This document shows positions 28,429-37,061 of a stretch of DNA of 64,000 nt, piece after piece. The translations under genes and the position numbers were made by a program. A model generated the notes under the pieces. That model was not told the DNA's origin and did not search any database. It saw only the letters and a list, made by a program, of their open reading frames with translations. The DNA lies in NCBI GenBank assembly GCA_019912665.1, contig JAIOIE010000018.1:124001-188000 (forward strand). Direction: 5' to 3'. Every line of letters starts with the position of its first letter. Positions within the stretch are counted from its first letter, which is position 1. Origin of the DNA: Deltaproteobacteria bacterium. Its GTDB lineage: Bacteria; Desulfobacterota; GWC2-55-46.

Positions 28429-29046
28429 TTAACCGATAGACTCCATTGCCTTTTGCACCTTACCGATATAGGCGTCCCCGCTCACGGGAAGGCTCCCGCG
28501 GTAATACCGGGCTATCCCCTCCTCGAACCCGTAGCGGTTGATATATTGAGCAAGGATATGAGCGCCGGCCCCTATGTTCGTGTCGATATCGAAAAGCGTG
28601 CCCTCGATGCCCAGTTCTTTTTTCCAGAACGGCATCACCTGCATGAGCCCCTTCGCCCCCTTGGGGCTCACGGCAGATACCCTGCCGCTCGATTCTACCA
28701 TGATGACGGCCACGATGAGCCTTGGCGAAAGCCCGTACTCGCCGCTGTATTTCAGGACGGCCCTGCCTATCTCGTCCGCCTCGGAGCTAGTGAGGGACGG
28801 GTTCATCGCCGCGACCAGGCCTCCCCAGTAACGCATCTCCTCATCAAGCCTGCTCTGTGCTTCTATGTCTTCACCTGATGTCTTTTTCGATAAAGTCTCT
28901 TTTATCATCGGAACGGCCGCAGACCCTGACAAAGCATAAACGAATACTGAAACGATCAGGACACTGAGCAGAACGGCTATCCGCCGTCCCCGGTAAATGT
29001 GCAGTGAGCGCCCAAGCGCGGCAGCTTTGAAAATAAATTTTTTCAT
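28429..29046 (-). CDS. Membrane-anchored lytic transglycosylase (SLT family)
   Basis: 205 residues from the ATG at 29046, which has GGAGGTGA nine bases upstream. A signal anchor (about 22-42, RRIAVLLSVLIVSVFVYAL) precedes an SLT/goose-type lysozyme domain with the catalytic Glu in VIMVESSGRVSAVSPKGA and the GLMQVMP motif. It cleaves murein to give anhydro-muropeptides. The family's usual NP(x)NI motif appears as DIDTNIGAGAHIL. It is a single gene. Confidence 0.88.
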   Translation of the reverse strand: MKKFIFKAAALGRSLHIYRGRRIAVLLSVLIVSVFVYALSGSAAVPMIKETLSKKTSGEDIEAQSRLDEEMRYWGGLVAAMNPSLTSSEADEIGRAVLKYSGEYGLSPRLIVAVIMVESSGRVSAVSPKGAKGLMQVMPFWKKELGIEGTLFDIDTNIGAGAHILAQYINRYGFEEGIARYYRGSLPVSGDAYIGKVQKAMESIG

Positions 29047-29298
29047 CGTGATTTTCACCTCCGCACATTCTCGGCCCCACTGTCTACGCAAACACCTTGC
29101 CAAACCTTTCCGGTCCGTTCCTAAGTGTCTGTTTTTATAAAAGTTCGCAAATTGCGCGTGAACCAGCATGCATAAAATGTAAAGAATATGGACACCATAA
29201 ATTCCCTGTCGAAAAGGGCTATTCGACATTGAACGGCCTTATAAATCGAAGAGTTATAGAGTTAATCCTGTCGGCATAAACAAGCTTTGAGGCGAAAT
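29047..29298. other. Gene-free stretch upstream of the transglycosylase
   Basis: AT-richer DNA without a supported gene; it presumably contains the transglycosylase promoter. Frame-open upstream extension of that gene lacks coding character. Confidence 0.4.
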
Positions 29299-29327
29299 GA
29301 AAAAAGGCCTGGGCATGTCCCAAGCCT
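29299..29327 (-). terminator. Orphan Rho-independent terminator
   Basis: Minus-strand stem AGGCTTGGG/CCCAGGCCT (one G-U pair) with a 5-nt loop, followed by TTTTTTC. The next minus-strand gene upstream (29618-30268) already has a terminator at 29542-29581, so this one is unassigned. Confidence 0.7.
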
Positions 29328-29541
29328 AATTCCCCATTTAATATAGAGATTTATTCCTTGTATCGCTTCAGAGGCCTACGCTACTGTCGGATTACTTTAC
29401 ACTCGCCCCCTCCCCTGATCCGGTTTCATTGCCGTGGATTCAAGTTCATTCATGGTGCGGCGGCTTAAGATATATGATTATCTTTAATTGGAAAAGCACA
29501 GCCACGCAGGTCGGGTTAATGAATTATTTTGTTTCCGCACA

Positions 29542-29581
29542 AAATGGAACGGGGCAGCAAATTAGCTGCCCCGTTCCATTT
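29542..29581 (-). terminator. Terminator of the TPR protein gene
   Basis: A 17-bp perfect stem (aaatggaacggggcagc and complement) with a 6-nt loop, ending in TTTTGT on the minus strand, 37 nt after the stop codon. Confidence 0.85.
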
Positions 29582-29617
29582 GAATCTATAAATTTGAATC
29601 TATAAAAGAGAAAAAAC

Positions 29618-30268
29618 CTACATGCTCCCCGGCCAAACGGCCTTTATCCACCTCCACGCCGTTGATAGTCCAGGCTGCGCCAAGAACATGGCCGAGCGGA
29701 CCTTCCTCAACTCCCGGCCCCTGACGCGAGTAGAGAGCCCCTCCATAAGGCCCATCGCCTCGACGGGGTCTGTCTTCCTTAAGAGCTTCGACAGCTCCAT
29801 CGTGACCTCGAAATTCCAGGGGTCGAGCTCAAAGGCCTTCCTCAGCATGCTTACGGCCTTTCCCCTTTCAGGCCCGTTCCTGAAGAAGCGGTGCCCGCTG
29901 AAAAGGGTGTGCATCGCCTCGGCCCTTTTGCCCTGCCTTTCATATACATAAGCCATCGTCTCCCACACCTCGGCGTTCCTCGGCATGAACCTGGCAGCCT
30001 GCGAATACATGCTAATCGCCTTCTGGCTGAAACCGGCGGCGAGGTATCTTGAACCGGCTATCTTGAAACTCATCCAGGCCTCCTCGAAATTCTTCATGCG
30101 CGCAAGCAGCGGGGCCACCTTGGCATGAACAAGGTAATCGTCCGGGTCCGCCTCAAGGACCCTCTTATAATGGCCGACAGCCCTTTTAAGCCTTCCCCCA
30201 GCCTGCGCCTTTGCGGCAGCCGCGAGGCACCTCTCCCTGTTATAAGACTTTTCGCGCCAAAAAAGCAT
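29618..30268 (-). CDS. TPR-repeat protein
   Basis: 216 residues made of helical TPR-type repeats from about residue 20: AKAQAGGRLKRAVGHYKRVL, FSQKAISMYSQAARFMPRNA, then a segment with KAVSMLRKAFELDPWNFEV. There is no signal peptide, so it is cytoplasmic or associated with a membrane partner. TPRs mediate protein-protein contacts; the partner is unknown. It is a single gene with a terminator. Confidence 0.8.
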   Translation of the reverse strand: MLFWREKSYNRERCLAAAAKAQAGGRLKRAVGHYKRVLEADPDDYLVHAKVAPLLARMKNFEEAWMSFKIAGSRYLAAGFSQKAISMYSQAARFMPRNAEVWETMAYVYERQGKRAEAMHTLFSGHRFFRNGPERGKAVSMLRKAFELDPWNFEVTMELSKLLRKTDPVEAMGLMEGLSTRVRGRELRKVRSAMFLAQPGLSTAWRWIKAVWPGSM

Positions 30269-30379
30269 GTGTGCCCCGGCCCTGCGGTCTTTAAGACCAG
30301 CTCCCGGTTTATTCTTCTATAATCCTTCCTCTTTTTATGTGACTTTGGGCACCTTGTAGCCTCCCTGCGTCCCCTCGGT

Positions 30380-30407
30380 TTGACAAAAAAAAACCGCGGT
30401 TTATATT
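30380..30407 (+). promoter_or_regulatory. Sigma70-type promoter of the DUF1540 gene
   Basis: TTGACA (30380-30385), a 16-bp spacer and TATATT (30402-30407), 40 nt before the ATG. Confidence 0.65.
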
Positions 30408-30446
30408 CATTAATATAGAGGGATATTCCAAAAAGGAGGGACACAA

Positions 30447-30752
30447 ATGGCAAAGCCGATAAAATCATGCACCGATATGCCGAAAGTAAAGGCCTGCGAG
30501 GTTACCGAGTGCGCTTACAACATCGACAGGAACTGCCATGCAATAGCAATAACCGTCGGCAACTCTGAGGCGGCAAGGTGCGATACCTTTCACAGGCATC
30601 AGAAGGGCGGCATAAAAAGCCTGACCGGCGGCGTAGGGGCCTGCAAGATGGACGATTGCAAGTTCAACACCGACCTTGAGTGTTACGCGGATGGAATAAA
30701 TGTAGCGACAAACGGCGGCGAGGCTATCTGTAAGACCTTCACCAGAAGATAG
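30447..30752 (+). CDS. Cys-rich DUF1540 protein (two repeats)
   Basis: 101 residues with two copies of the DUF1540 motif: CEVTECAYNIDRNCHAIAI...CDTF (about 17-47) and CKMDDCKFNTDLECYADGI...CKTF (about 66-97). Each has four Cys that are likely to bind a metal, probably zinc. AAAGGAGGG precedes the ATG, with a clear sigma70 promoter. DUF1540 proteins are small cytoplasmic proteins of unknown role. It lies tail-to-tail with norD. Confidence 0.88.
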   Translation: MAKPIKSCTDMPKVKACEVTECAYNIDRNCHAIAITVGNSEAARCDTFHRHQKGGIKSLTGGVGACKMDDCKFNTDLECYADGINVATNGGEAICKTFTRR

Positions 30753-30832
30753 AATAATTCAAAATAAATGCAGGTACGGGTGTCTTTCGTTCAGGGCACC
30801 CGGACGCTGTCGTTTGCCCGGAGGACCCGGTA

Positions 30833-32890
30833 TCAGAGCTTGTGGATTATTCTCGCGTAGAGCTCCGGTAGCTTCTTTGCGAGCATGTCCACACCGGGAA
30901 GGACCGCGTAATTCCCCCGCCCGAAGACCCTCGGCAGGTAGTCGGATGCGCCAGTGTCCACTGTAAGGCAAAAAGGCGTGATACCCTCTTTCTCTGCCTC
31001 CTTTATCGCCATCCTCGTATCCTCGAGGCCGTACCTCCCCTCGTATACGTCCACGTCGTTGGGCTTGCCGTCCGAGAGAATAAAGAGGAGCTTTGTCCGA
31101 GCCTTCTCGCCGCCGAGTATTCCTTTCGCGTGCCTTACGGCCGGCCCCATCCGGGTATAGGAATAGGGTATGAGCCCGCCTATCCTCTTTTTTACCGCCT
31201 CGCCGTAGCTCTCCTTAAAGCTTTTTACGCGAAAGAAGCGGCAGCCCTTCCGGGACTTGCCCGAGAAGCCGTATATCGCGTACCTGTCCCGAAGTTTCTT
31301 CATTGCCTCGCAGAGTATGACGAGCGATTCCTTTTCGTGGTCAATTATTTTTGATCCTCCAGCCCATCCGTCGGTGGACATGCTCAAGTCCACCAGGAAC
31401 AGAGCCGAGATGTCGCGCTCGGTCCTTACGTAGGCGGAATAGAGCCTGTCGTCCGGCGTGCGCCCGGCTTCGAGGTCGGCAATAGCGTCAACGGCCGCAT
31501 TGAGGTCGATGGAAGTACCCTCGGCCTGGCGGCCCATTAGCCTTACGGAAGGGGATACCATCTCGAAGCTCCTCGTCACCTCCCGTATGAGCCCGCGCTT
31601 TTCGCTCAGCACCCTATCCGAAAAGCCCGCGTCCTCTCCTTGGGCAGGGGCCTCCACGAGGCGGGAGTAATCGGGCCTGTAGATGCGCCTCTTGTAGTCC
31701 CATTCAGGGTAGTAAAAAGACTCCTCGACCGGGTCAGCCTCCTGCTCCTCGGCCCCGGAGTACCCGTCAGCTTTTTCAAGCTCGGCGTTAAAGGTGTTCG
31801 CCGTCGTCCTTTCAAGGGAGGCAGTCGTCAGCTCCTCGCACTCGTCCGCCTTTTTCCCGGGGTCTTCCTCTGGGTCGTCGTCAAAGGGCCTCTTCACGTT
31901 CACGAATTCGGCCCAGGTGATTATCTTGTCGTAGATGTTGAGCGTGAGGCCGTTCTCGTTCTCCTTCTCGTCGACCTTTTCGGTCCGCGCCGCGTATCTG
32001 GAGCCCTTCCGGGGCCCTTCTTTCTCAGGGGCCCTTTCATCCCCTGCCGGGGTCGGGGCGGCGCTCGCGTCATTACCGGCCTTGAAAGAAGATGAGCCGC
32101 CGTCTTTGATCCTCTCCGGGATGAGCTTCCCCCAGGGGAAAAACGGGACGATAGCCCTGTATTGCCCTGTCTTTATCCCTTCGGCCTTCCACTTCTTTTT
32201 CATTTCGATAGCGAGCCGGAGGCTCTCCCCGGCGCTCCGGGAACCGAAACGGGCGTCTGCGGTTGAAACCGAAAAAGTCGATTCGAGCACCTCTTTAAGG
32301 AACTCCTCTGCCTTTTCCTCGGCCTTGTTAAGGTACTTGGCGGACGGCCTTTTTTCAAGGAGATAGCCCGCGAGCCCGGCCCATTCCCTCAATACGCCCG
32401 GATACTCCGCGAGTATCTCATTGTGAAGCCTCGCGTTCTCGATTATCCAGAAAAGGTCGGCAGTGAGGCGGTCGGATGATAGCAAGGAACGGTTTTTGAA
32501 GGCAATATCGAGCGTGCCCCGGCTCACCTGAAAGGAGAGGAAGAAGAGGAGCGCCCTTGCCATCCCCTCCCTCGCGGCCTCGTCGGGCATCTCCACCACA
32601 GAGACCGGAAAAAAAAGCGTCTCCCCGTCTGACCAGCCGAACCCGTGCTCAGGGAGAAGTGCCGGGTGCGCAATCTTATAGAGGACCGGCCAGTAGGGCC
32701 GCGGAGGCGTATCTCCCCTTATGTCCGCGGCCTCGAGCTCGCGCCCGGCTATCATCGAAGCGACCGCCGCAAACCTCCTCCGGTTGCCTTCCATGACAAA
32801 AGGCGCGCCCTCGCCCTTCCAGGCCTCCATGCGCCTCCGGTGGATGAGCTGGATGGCCTTGTCCACGCCTTTTCCGATGAGATGTTCCAT
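30833..32890 (-). CDS. norD: NorD-like von Willebrand A protein for NO reductase activation
   Basis: About 685 residues. The C-terminal vWA domain has the MIDAS motif DLSMST (about residue 501), a Thr in YSYTRMGPA and Asp in ILSDGKPND. The long N-terminal helical region is typical of NorD/CbbO. Together with the AAA+ protein NorQ it inserts the non-haem iron of cytochrome c NO reductase. The ATG at 32890 is chosen; a TTG eight codons upstream is in frame, but the DNA there adjoins a repeat element. The middle (about 270-340) is charged and low-complexity. It is separated from norQ by a 124-bp palindromic repeat. Confidence 0.88.
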   Translation of the reverse strand: MEHLIGKGVDKAIQLIHRRRMEAWKGEGAPFVMEGNRRRFAAVASMIAGRELEAADIRGDTPPRPYWPVLYKIAHPALLPEHGFGWSDGETLFFPVSVVEMPDEAAREGMARALLFFLSFQVSRGTLDIAFKNRSLLSSDRLTADLFWIIENARLHNEILAEYPGVLREWAGLAGYLLEKRPSAKYLNKAEEKAEEFLKEVLESTFSVSTADARFGSRSAGESLRLAIEMKKKWKAEGIKTGQYRAIVPFFPWGKLIPERIKDGGSSSFKAGNDASAAPTPAGDERAPEKEGPRKGSRYAARTEKVDEKENENGLTLNIYDKIITWAEFVNVKRPFDDDPEEDPGKKADECEELTTASLERTTANTFNAELEKADGYSGAEEQEADPVEESFYYPEWDYKRRIYRPDYSRLVEAPAQGEDAGFSDRVLSEKRGLIREVTRSFEMVSPSVRLMGRQAEGTSIDLNAAVDAIADLEAGRTPDDRLYSAYVRTERDISALFLVDLSMSTDGWAGGSKIIDHEKESLVILCEAMKKLRDRYAIYGFSGKSRKGCRFFRVKSFKESYGEAVKKRIGGLIPYSYTRMGPAVRHAKGILGGEKARTKLLFILSDGKPNDVDVYEGRYGLEDTRMAIKEAEKEGITPFCLTVDTGASDYLPRVFGRGNYAVLPGVDMLAKKLPELYARIIHKL

Positions 32891-32926
32891 TGAGTGGCCT
32901 GCCGCGTGCGTCAATTAAGGGCAATT

Positions 32927-33050
32927 CTAAAATTAGAGATTTTTCCGCTTTTCCCGGAAAACCGGGAATAAAAAGCGGAGCACATATTTGAATATGTGAG
33001 CATTTTTATTTCCGGCTTGACGCAGAGTCCGGGGAAAAGGTCAATTTTAA
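32927..33050. repeat. MITE-like palindromic element, copy 2 (inverted relative to copy 1)
   Basis: About 124 bp matching the reverse complement of 8762-8887 over most of its length, with terminal inverted repeats taaaattagagatttttcc and the complement of ggaaaaggtcaatttta. Its edge contains the TAA stop codon of norQ. It lies between norQ and norD. Confidence 0.8.
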
Positions 33051-33886
33051 AACGATGCCTTAAGTATATCCATCATCGCCTTATGGAGCTCCAGATCATC
33101 TGTGACCGGCCTTACAATCGCCGCCTCGGAAGCCTCCTCAGGCGAAAGCCCCTGATTTATAAGGGCGGCCGCGTGCACCAGGAGCCTTGTGCCCGGAGGC
33201 GACTCAAGCCCGGAGTCCACGAGCTTCCTCATCCTCCGCCCGGCGCGGACGAGCTTGCCCGCAAGCTCCGCGTCGAGCCCGCTCTCCATCGCGACTATCT
33301 CTGATTCGACCTCCTCGGGCGGGTAATCGAACTCGAGCGAGATGAATCTCTGGCGCGTCGACGGCTTCAAGTCCTTCAATATGTGCTGGTAGCCAGGGTT
33401 ATATGATATGACCAGCATGAAATTATCCGGGGCATGGATCTCCTCGCCCGTCTTCTCAACCGAAAGGACGCGCCTGTCGTCCGAAAGGGGATGGAGTATT
33501 ACGGTAGTGTCTTTTCGCGCCTCCACCACCTCGTCAAGGTAGCAGATGCCGCCGCCCCGGACGGCGGTGGTAAGCGGGCCGTCCATCCATACGGTCTCGC
33601 GCCCCTTTATGAGGTATCGCCCGACGAGGTCCGAGCTCGTGAGGTCGTCATGGCAGGCGACCGTATGGACCGGAAGCCCGAGCCTCCATGCCATGTGCGA
33701 AACGAAGCGGGTCTTGCCGCACCCGGTCGGCCCCTTTAGAAGCACTGCCATCTTCGACTTGTAAGCGGCCTCGAATATCTCTATTTCACGGCCAAGGGGT
33801 CTGTAGTACGGCTCTTTAGAGGAGGCGCAGGCTTTCGCCTGCGCCTCCCTTATATCAGAATTGCCCATTTCCTTGCTCCCGTTCAT
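33047..33886 (-). CDS. norQ: NorQ/CbbQ-type AAA+ ATPase
   Basis: 279 residues of the MoxR-related AAA+ clade. Walker A is GPTGCGKTR (52-60), Walker B is ICYLDEV (about 113-119), and [10 protein letters not shown] is the sensor region. It works with NorD to activate cytochrome c NO reductase. The ATG overlaps the norB stop codon as ATGA, indicating translational coupling. The stop codon is contributed by the palindromic repeat. Confidence 0.93.
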   Translation of the reverse strand: MNGSKEMGNSDIREAQAKACASSKEPYYRPLGREIEIFEAAYKSKMAVLLKGPTGCGKTRFVSHMAWRLGLPVHTVACHDDLTSSDLVGRYLIKGRETVWMDGPLTTAVRGGGICYLDEVVEARKDTTVILHPLSDDRRVLSVEKTGEEIHAPDNFMLVISYNPGYQHILKDLKPSTRQRFISLEFDYPPEEVESEIVAMESGLDAELAGKLVRAGRRMRKLVDSGLESPPGTRLLVHAAALINQGLSPEEASEAAIVRPVTDDLELHKAMMDILKASF

Positions 33887-35223
33887 GCCACGTTAAGGGA
33901 CTTGGACCTACCCGGGAAAAAGAAGTCGTAGAGGTAAACGACGAGCCCTATGGCAAAGGTCACTCCGAAGAAGAGCCTAATGCCGTAGAATACGCCCATG
34001 TACGCCTGCGTTTCCATATAGGAGATGCCGAGCACCCTCTGGAGATACACCTGGACTATCCCCGCCCCGGTAAGCGCGAGCGCTATGAAGACCATCGAGA
34101 TTGCCATGGTCCAGAAGGCGAAAACTTCCTGCTTCTGGTGGGTTATTATGCCGGTCGCTTTCCTCAAGTTCGGGACCGCGTAGCTCGCCATCGCAAGGAC
34201 GATGACGGCGTATGCGCCGTAGAACGCGAGGTGGCCGTGGCTCGCCGTTATCTGCGTGCCGTGCGTGTAGAAGTTGACCTGCGGAAGAGTGTGCATGAAG
34301 CCCCATACCCCGGCGCCAAGGAAGCTCAGCACGGCCGCGCCTACGGTCCAGAGCACGGCAGCGCGGTTCGGGTGCTGGCGGGCGCGCTTGCTGACCATCT
34401 TGAAGCTGAAGGCCACCATCGCAGCGAAGGGCAGAACCTCTATGGCCGAAAACCACGCGCCCCAGGTCTGCCAGAAAGCCGGGGTGCCTATCCAGTAGTA
34501 GTGGTGGCCCGTGCCTATGATGCCCGTAAGGAACGTGAGGCCGATTATGACATAGAGCCACTTCTCCGCGACCTCGCGGTCTATGCCCGTGAGCTTTATC
34601 AGGAGGAACGACAGGAAAGCGGCCATTATGAGCTCCCATACGCCCTCGACCCAGAGATGGACCACCCACCACCAGTAATACTTATCTACTGTCATGTTCG
34701 CCGGCTTGTAAAAGGCGAAGAGATAGAAGACCGCGAGCCCTAGAAAGCCGATGAGGAGGACTATTGAGATGCTCGTCCTCCGCCTCCCCTTGATCATGGT
34801 CATTATCATATTATAGATGAACATCAGGACCACTATGACTATGCCTATCTTTATGAGGGTAGGCTGCTCCAAAAACTCCCTCCCGTCATGCCACCTGAAG
34901 AGGTAGCCCACTATGGCGGCAGCACCCCCAGCGAGGAAGAGCCAGAACTGGACCATTGCCAGTTTGGTGCTGTATATCTCGCCTTCGACCTCCTCGGGCA
35001 AAAGATAATAGGCCGCGCCCATGAAGCCGAATATGAGCCACACTACGAGCAGGTTTATGTGTATCATCCTGCCGATATTGAAGGGGATTGCCGGAAAAAG
35101 AAGGTCCGGCCAGAGATACTGGGCGCCGATAAGGAGCCCGAAGATTATCTGCGCTCCGAAGAGCAGCATGGCAGCCACGAAGTAAGGGTAGCTGACCCGT
35201 TGTGACTCGAACTGGTATTTCAT
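33883..35223 (-). CDS. norB: Cytochrome c nitric oxide reductase, large subunit NorB
   Basis: 446 residues, 12 TM segments, without the quinol-binding N-terminal extension of qNOR, so cNOR-type. Active-site features are canonical: His189, Glu193 and Glu197 in HLWVEGVWE (FeB ligand and proton-channel glutamates), His240-His241 ([10 protein letters not shown], FeB), His329 and His331 ([10 protein letters not shown], haems) and His55 for the low-spin haem. It reduces 2 NO to N2O in the membrane with electrons from NorC. The genes norC and norQ are immediately adjacent. Confidence 0.97.
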   Translation of the reverse strand: MKYQFESQRVSYPYFVAAMLLFGAQIIFGLLIGAQYLWPDLLFPAIPFNIGRMIHINLLVVWLIFGFMGAAYYLLPEEVEGEIYSTKLAMVQFWLFLAGGAAAIVGYLFRWHDGREFLEQPTLIKIGIVIVVLMFIYNMIMTMIKGRRRTSISIVLLIGFLGLAVFYLFAFYKPANMTVDKYYWWWVVHLWVEGVWELIMAAFLSFLLIKLTGIDREVAEKWLYVIIGLTFLTGIIGTGHHYYWIGTPAFWQTWGAWFSAIEVLPFAAMVAFSFKMVSKRARQHPNRAAVLWTVGAAVLSFLGAGVWGFMHTLPQVNFYTHGTQITASHGHLAFYGAYAVIVLAMASYAVPNLRKATGIITHQKQEVFAFWTMAISMVFIALALTGAGIVQVYLQRVLGISYMETQAYMGVFYGIRLFFGVTFAIGLVVYLYDFFFPGRSKSLNVA

Positions 35224-35277
35224 CGACTCGTCTCCTGTTTATCTTTTTTCTACACGATCTGCCGAATCCGCCAGGTG

Positions 35278-35694
35278 TTAGCCTTCCTTGTTCGGGGGCC
35301 AGTTGTTCGTGTCCACCCGGTTCATCCACTTGAAGAACTCGACGAGGCTGTCTATGTCCTCCGCGGAAAGGTCGAAACGAGGCATCCTCCTGGTCCCGCC
35401 CCAGCCCTCAACTGCCGTGGTCTCAAGGACGGTCCGGAGAAAAGGCTCGCCGCGCCTCTCGATCACATTTCCGAGCTCAGGCGCGTAATATGCCCCCTCC
35501 CCCAGGAGCGTGTGGCAATTGATGCACGCGTGCTTCTCCCAGACCTCCTTGCCGTGCGCCACCTGGGGGGTGATATCCTCAGGGTTCGTCATTGCGGTGA
35601 AGGCCGCGTGGGACAGGTAGGTGAGGTAGAGGAAAACAGCCGTCACTACGACAGTCGCCACGATGAACATGTTTCTTGCCGACATCTTGGTCAT
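35278..35694 (-). CDS. norC: Nitric oxide reductase cytochrome c subunit NorC
   Basis: 138 residues: an N-terminal TM anchor (about 9-27) and one c-type haem domain with CINCH (about 57-61) and the Met ligand in RRMPRF. It passes electrons from periplasmic carriers to NorB. It lies 54 nt upstream of norB. Upstream of the start (35741-35763) is a gggccatgg/ccatgggccc inverted repeat that may be a hairpin in the leader. Confidence 0.95.
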   Translation of the reverse strand: MTKMSARNMFIVATVVVTAVFLYLTYLSHAAFTAMTNPEDITPQVAHGKEVWEKHACINCHTLLGEGAYYAPELGNVIERRGEPFLRTVLETTAVEGWGGTRRMPRFDLSAEDIDSLVEFFKWMNRVDTNNWPPNKEG

Positions 35695-35857
35695 TATCGT
35701 TCCCTTCTCCTTATCTTAATGGCCTTTAAGGAAGTTATGCGGGCCATGGCGTCCCATGGGCCCGAAAACCACTCTCCTGGCCCCTTTTCAGGCGCAAATC
35801 AAGCCTGGCAGGCGCGAAACTCCGTCGCCCTATAAAAATTTCCTTACCCGGTTTTTT

Positions 35858-36247
35858 CTATACTGAGATGCAGGGAGGCCTGTCCTGTGGGACTGGTGCA
35901 ATACTCGCGAAAGACTGGTCTACCACCTTTAGAGGCGCGGCTTGGCCAGGCTGCCCTGGCTCTGAAGCGGTACGCCCGAGGTTGAAGTCGCAATGGACGG
36001 TCTGGTGGTCGCAATCGGCGTACGCGCTTTGGACAAGCGGAGCGGAGTAATTTCTATTGCCCCTATTCGAAGATCCCTCATGGGGGTCCGCCCTATGCGG
36101 GCCATGCGAGCCTATCTCGACCTTCCCATGGACCTCTTGCGAGGCCGCCCCCGGGTGGTCCGCAAGACCGGTATTCTTGCAGAGCGTGCCCAGGTTGATT
36201 GCGAGCGCGCCGACTATGATGAGCATGAATGCCGTGCTTTTTCCCAA
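35858..36247 (-). CDS. Candidate small exported Cys/His-rich protein heading the nor unit
   Basis: An open frame with a TTG start at 36247, GGGAG nine bases upstream, and a predicted start point 34 nt further upstream. The product (about 129 residues) starts MGKSTAFMLIIVGALAINLG, a good signal or TM segment, followed by a His/Cys-bearing polar region (GSHGPHRADPHEG, DCDHQTVHCDFN, PPCISV). Codon third positions are GC-rich like real genes. I recognise no family. An ATG eight codons into this start is an alternative. It could be an accessory periplasmic protein of NO metabolism or of the divergent efflux operon; it may also be non-coding leader. Confidence 0.4.
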   Translation of the reverse strand: MGKSTAFMLIIVGALAINLGTLCKNTGLADHPGAASQEVHGKVEIGSHGPHRADPHEGSSNRGNRNYSAPLVQSAYADCDHQTVHCDFNLGRTASEPGQPGQAAPLKVVDQSFASIAPVPQDRPPCISV

Positions 36248-36280
36248 GGCCTTTCTCTCCCGCAAAGTCGAGCCAAAGAC

Positions 36281-36327
36281 AGCTCCGATTTTAGCAGGCC
36301 GCTCATAAAACAAAATGATTTATGTCA
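36281..36327 (-). promoter_or_regulatory. CRP/FNR-like operator and -10 box of the nor unit
   Basis: TGATT-TA-TGTCA at 36316-36327, centred about 40.5 bp upstream of the start point predicted from the minus-strand TAAAAT box (36293-36288). It shares half-sites and spacing with the operators at 16105 and 19170. The site is between the nor unit and the divergent arsR operon. Confidence 0.5.
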
Positions 36328-36415
36328 ACACATCCAAAACAACCGGACTCGGAGTCTTATGTGGGCATGTATTATACTTGAAGCACCCTGCCCGGATGAG
36401 GCGGCAACTTACCTC

Positions 36416-36444
36416 TTGACATAATTTCGATATTTCGCAATAAT
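36416..36444 (+). promoter_or_regulatory. Promoter of the arsR-efflux operon
   Basis: TTGACA (36416-36421), a 17-bp spacer and AATAAT (36439-36444). The predicted start point falls on or next to the ATG of the ArsR gene. The spacer region (tttcgatatttcgcaataatgc) could hold the ArsR operator. Confidence 0.6.
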
Positions 36445-36450
36445 GCAAAT

Positions 36451-36786
36451 ATGAAAAAGGAAGTCTTCAAGCTCCAGGCAGAGATATGCAAGACGCTGGC
36501 GAACCCGAAGCGGCTCGAGATAATCAACGCCCTGAGGGACGGCGAGCTCCCGGTCGCCGAGATAGTCGAAAGGCTCGCCGCGACCAGTGCGAACGTATCG
36601 CAGCACCTTGCAGTGCTCCGCCAGAGGAGGGTCGTCACCGCCAGGAGGGAAGGCGCGAACATCTACTACCGCATAAACAATCCCAAGATAATTGAGGCAT
36701 GTTCGCTCATGAAGGCGGTCCTCCTCGATCAGCTTGAGGAAAACGAAAAGCTCGCCGTGAGCATTAAAAAAGAGAAACACCGCTAA
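36451..36786 (+). CDS. ArsR-family transcriptional repressor
   Basis: 111 residues, winged helix-turn-helix: EICKTLANPKRLEIINALRD, with recognition helix in TSANVSQHLAVLRQRRVV and the wing in ARREGANIYYRI. The classical arsenic ELCVCDL site is absent; cysteines are only at about 13 and 91, so the inducer is unclear. It is the first gene of an operon with a DUF2892 membrane protein and a complete RND efflux set, which it probably autoregulates. No Shine-Dalgarno is visible. Confidence 0.9.
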   Translation: MKKEVFKLQAEICKTLANPKRLEIINALRDGELPVAEIVERLAATSANVSQHLAVLRQRRVVTARREGANIYYRINNPKIIEACSLMKAVLLDQLEENEKLAVSIKKEKHR

Positions 36787-36797
36787 AGGAGGCTCTT

Positions 36798-36998
36798 ATG
36801 ACGGTTGAAAGATACCTGAGACTCATAGCCGGAGTATTCATCCTGCTTTCCCTGTTTTTGTCAGTGCTCCACTCCGAGTACTGGCTTCTTTTCACTGCCT
36901 TCGTGGGGCTTAACCTCGCCCAGTCATCTTTTACCAACTGGTGCCCAATGATGAGTTTTCTTAAGATGCTCGGGGTAAAAGACTGCTGCCAGGCCTGA
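36798..36998 (+). CDS. DUF2892 small membrane protein
   Basis: 66 residues with two hydrophobic helices (about 8-24 and 28-43) and the family's Cys-Pro motif (NWCPMMSFLKMLGV), ending in DCCQA. DUF2892 proteins resemble the membrane domain of the rhodanese YgaP. AAAGGAGG lies before the ATG, 11 nt after arsR. The terminal Cys pair might bind a metal or sulfane sulfur; the function is otherwise unknown. Confidence 0.88.
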   Translation: MTVERYLRLIAGVFILLSLFLSVLHSEYWLLFTAFVGLNLAQSSFTNWCPMMSFLKMLGVKDCCQA

Positions 36999-37061
36999 TT
37001 TTTTTTAAGGGGCACCTCCCTGCCCCGCGTCTCAGTCCAACTTAAATCCGCGGGTCTGCCT

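Noticed and set aside
30833-33886. RuBisCO activase genes cbbQ/cbbO
   Set aside because: NorQ/NorD and CbbQ/CbbO are paralogous, but the direct linkage to norC-norB decides for NorQ/NorD; no RuBisCO gene is present.
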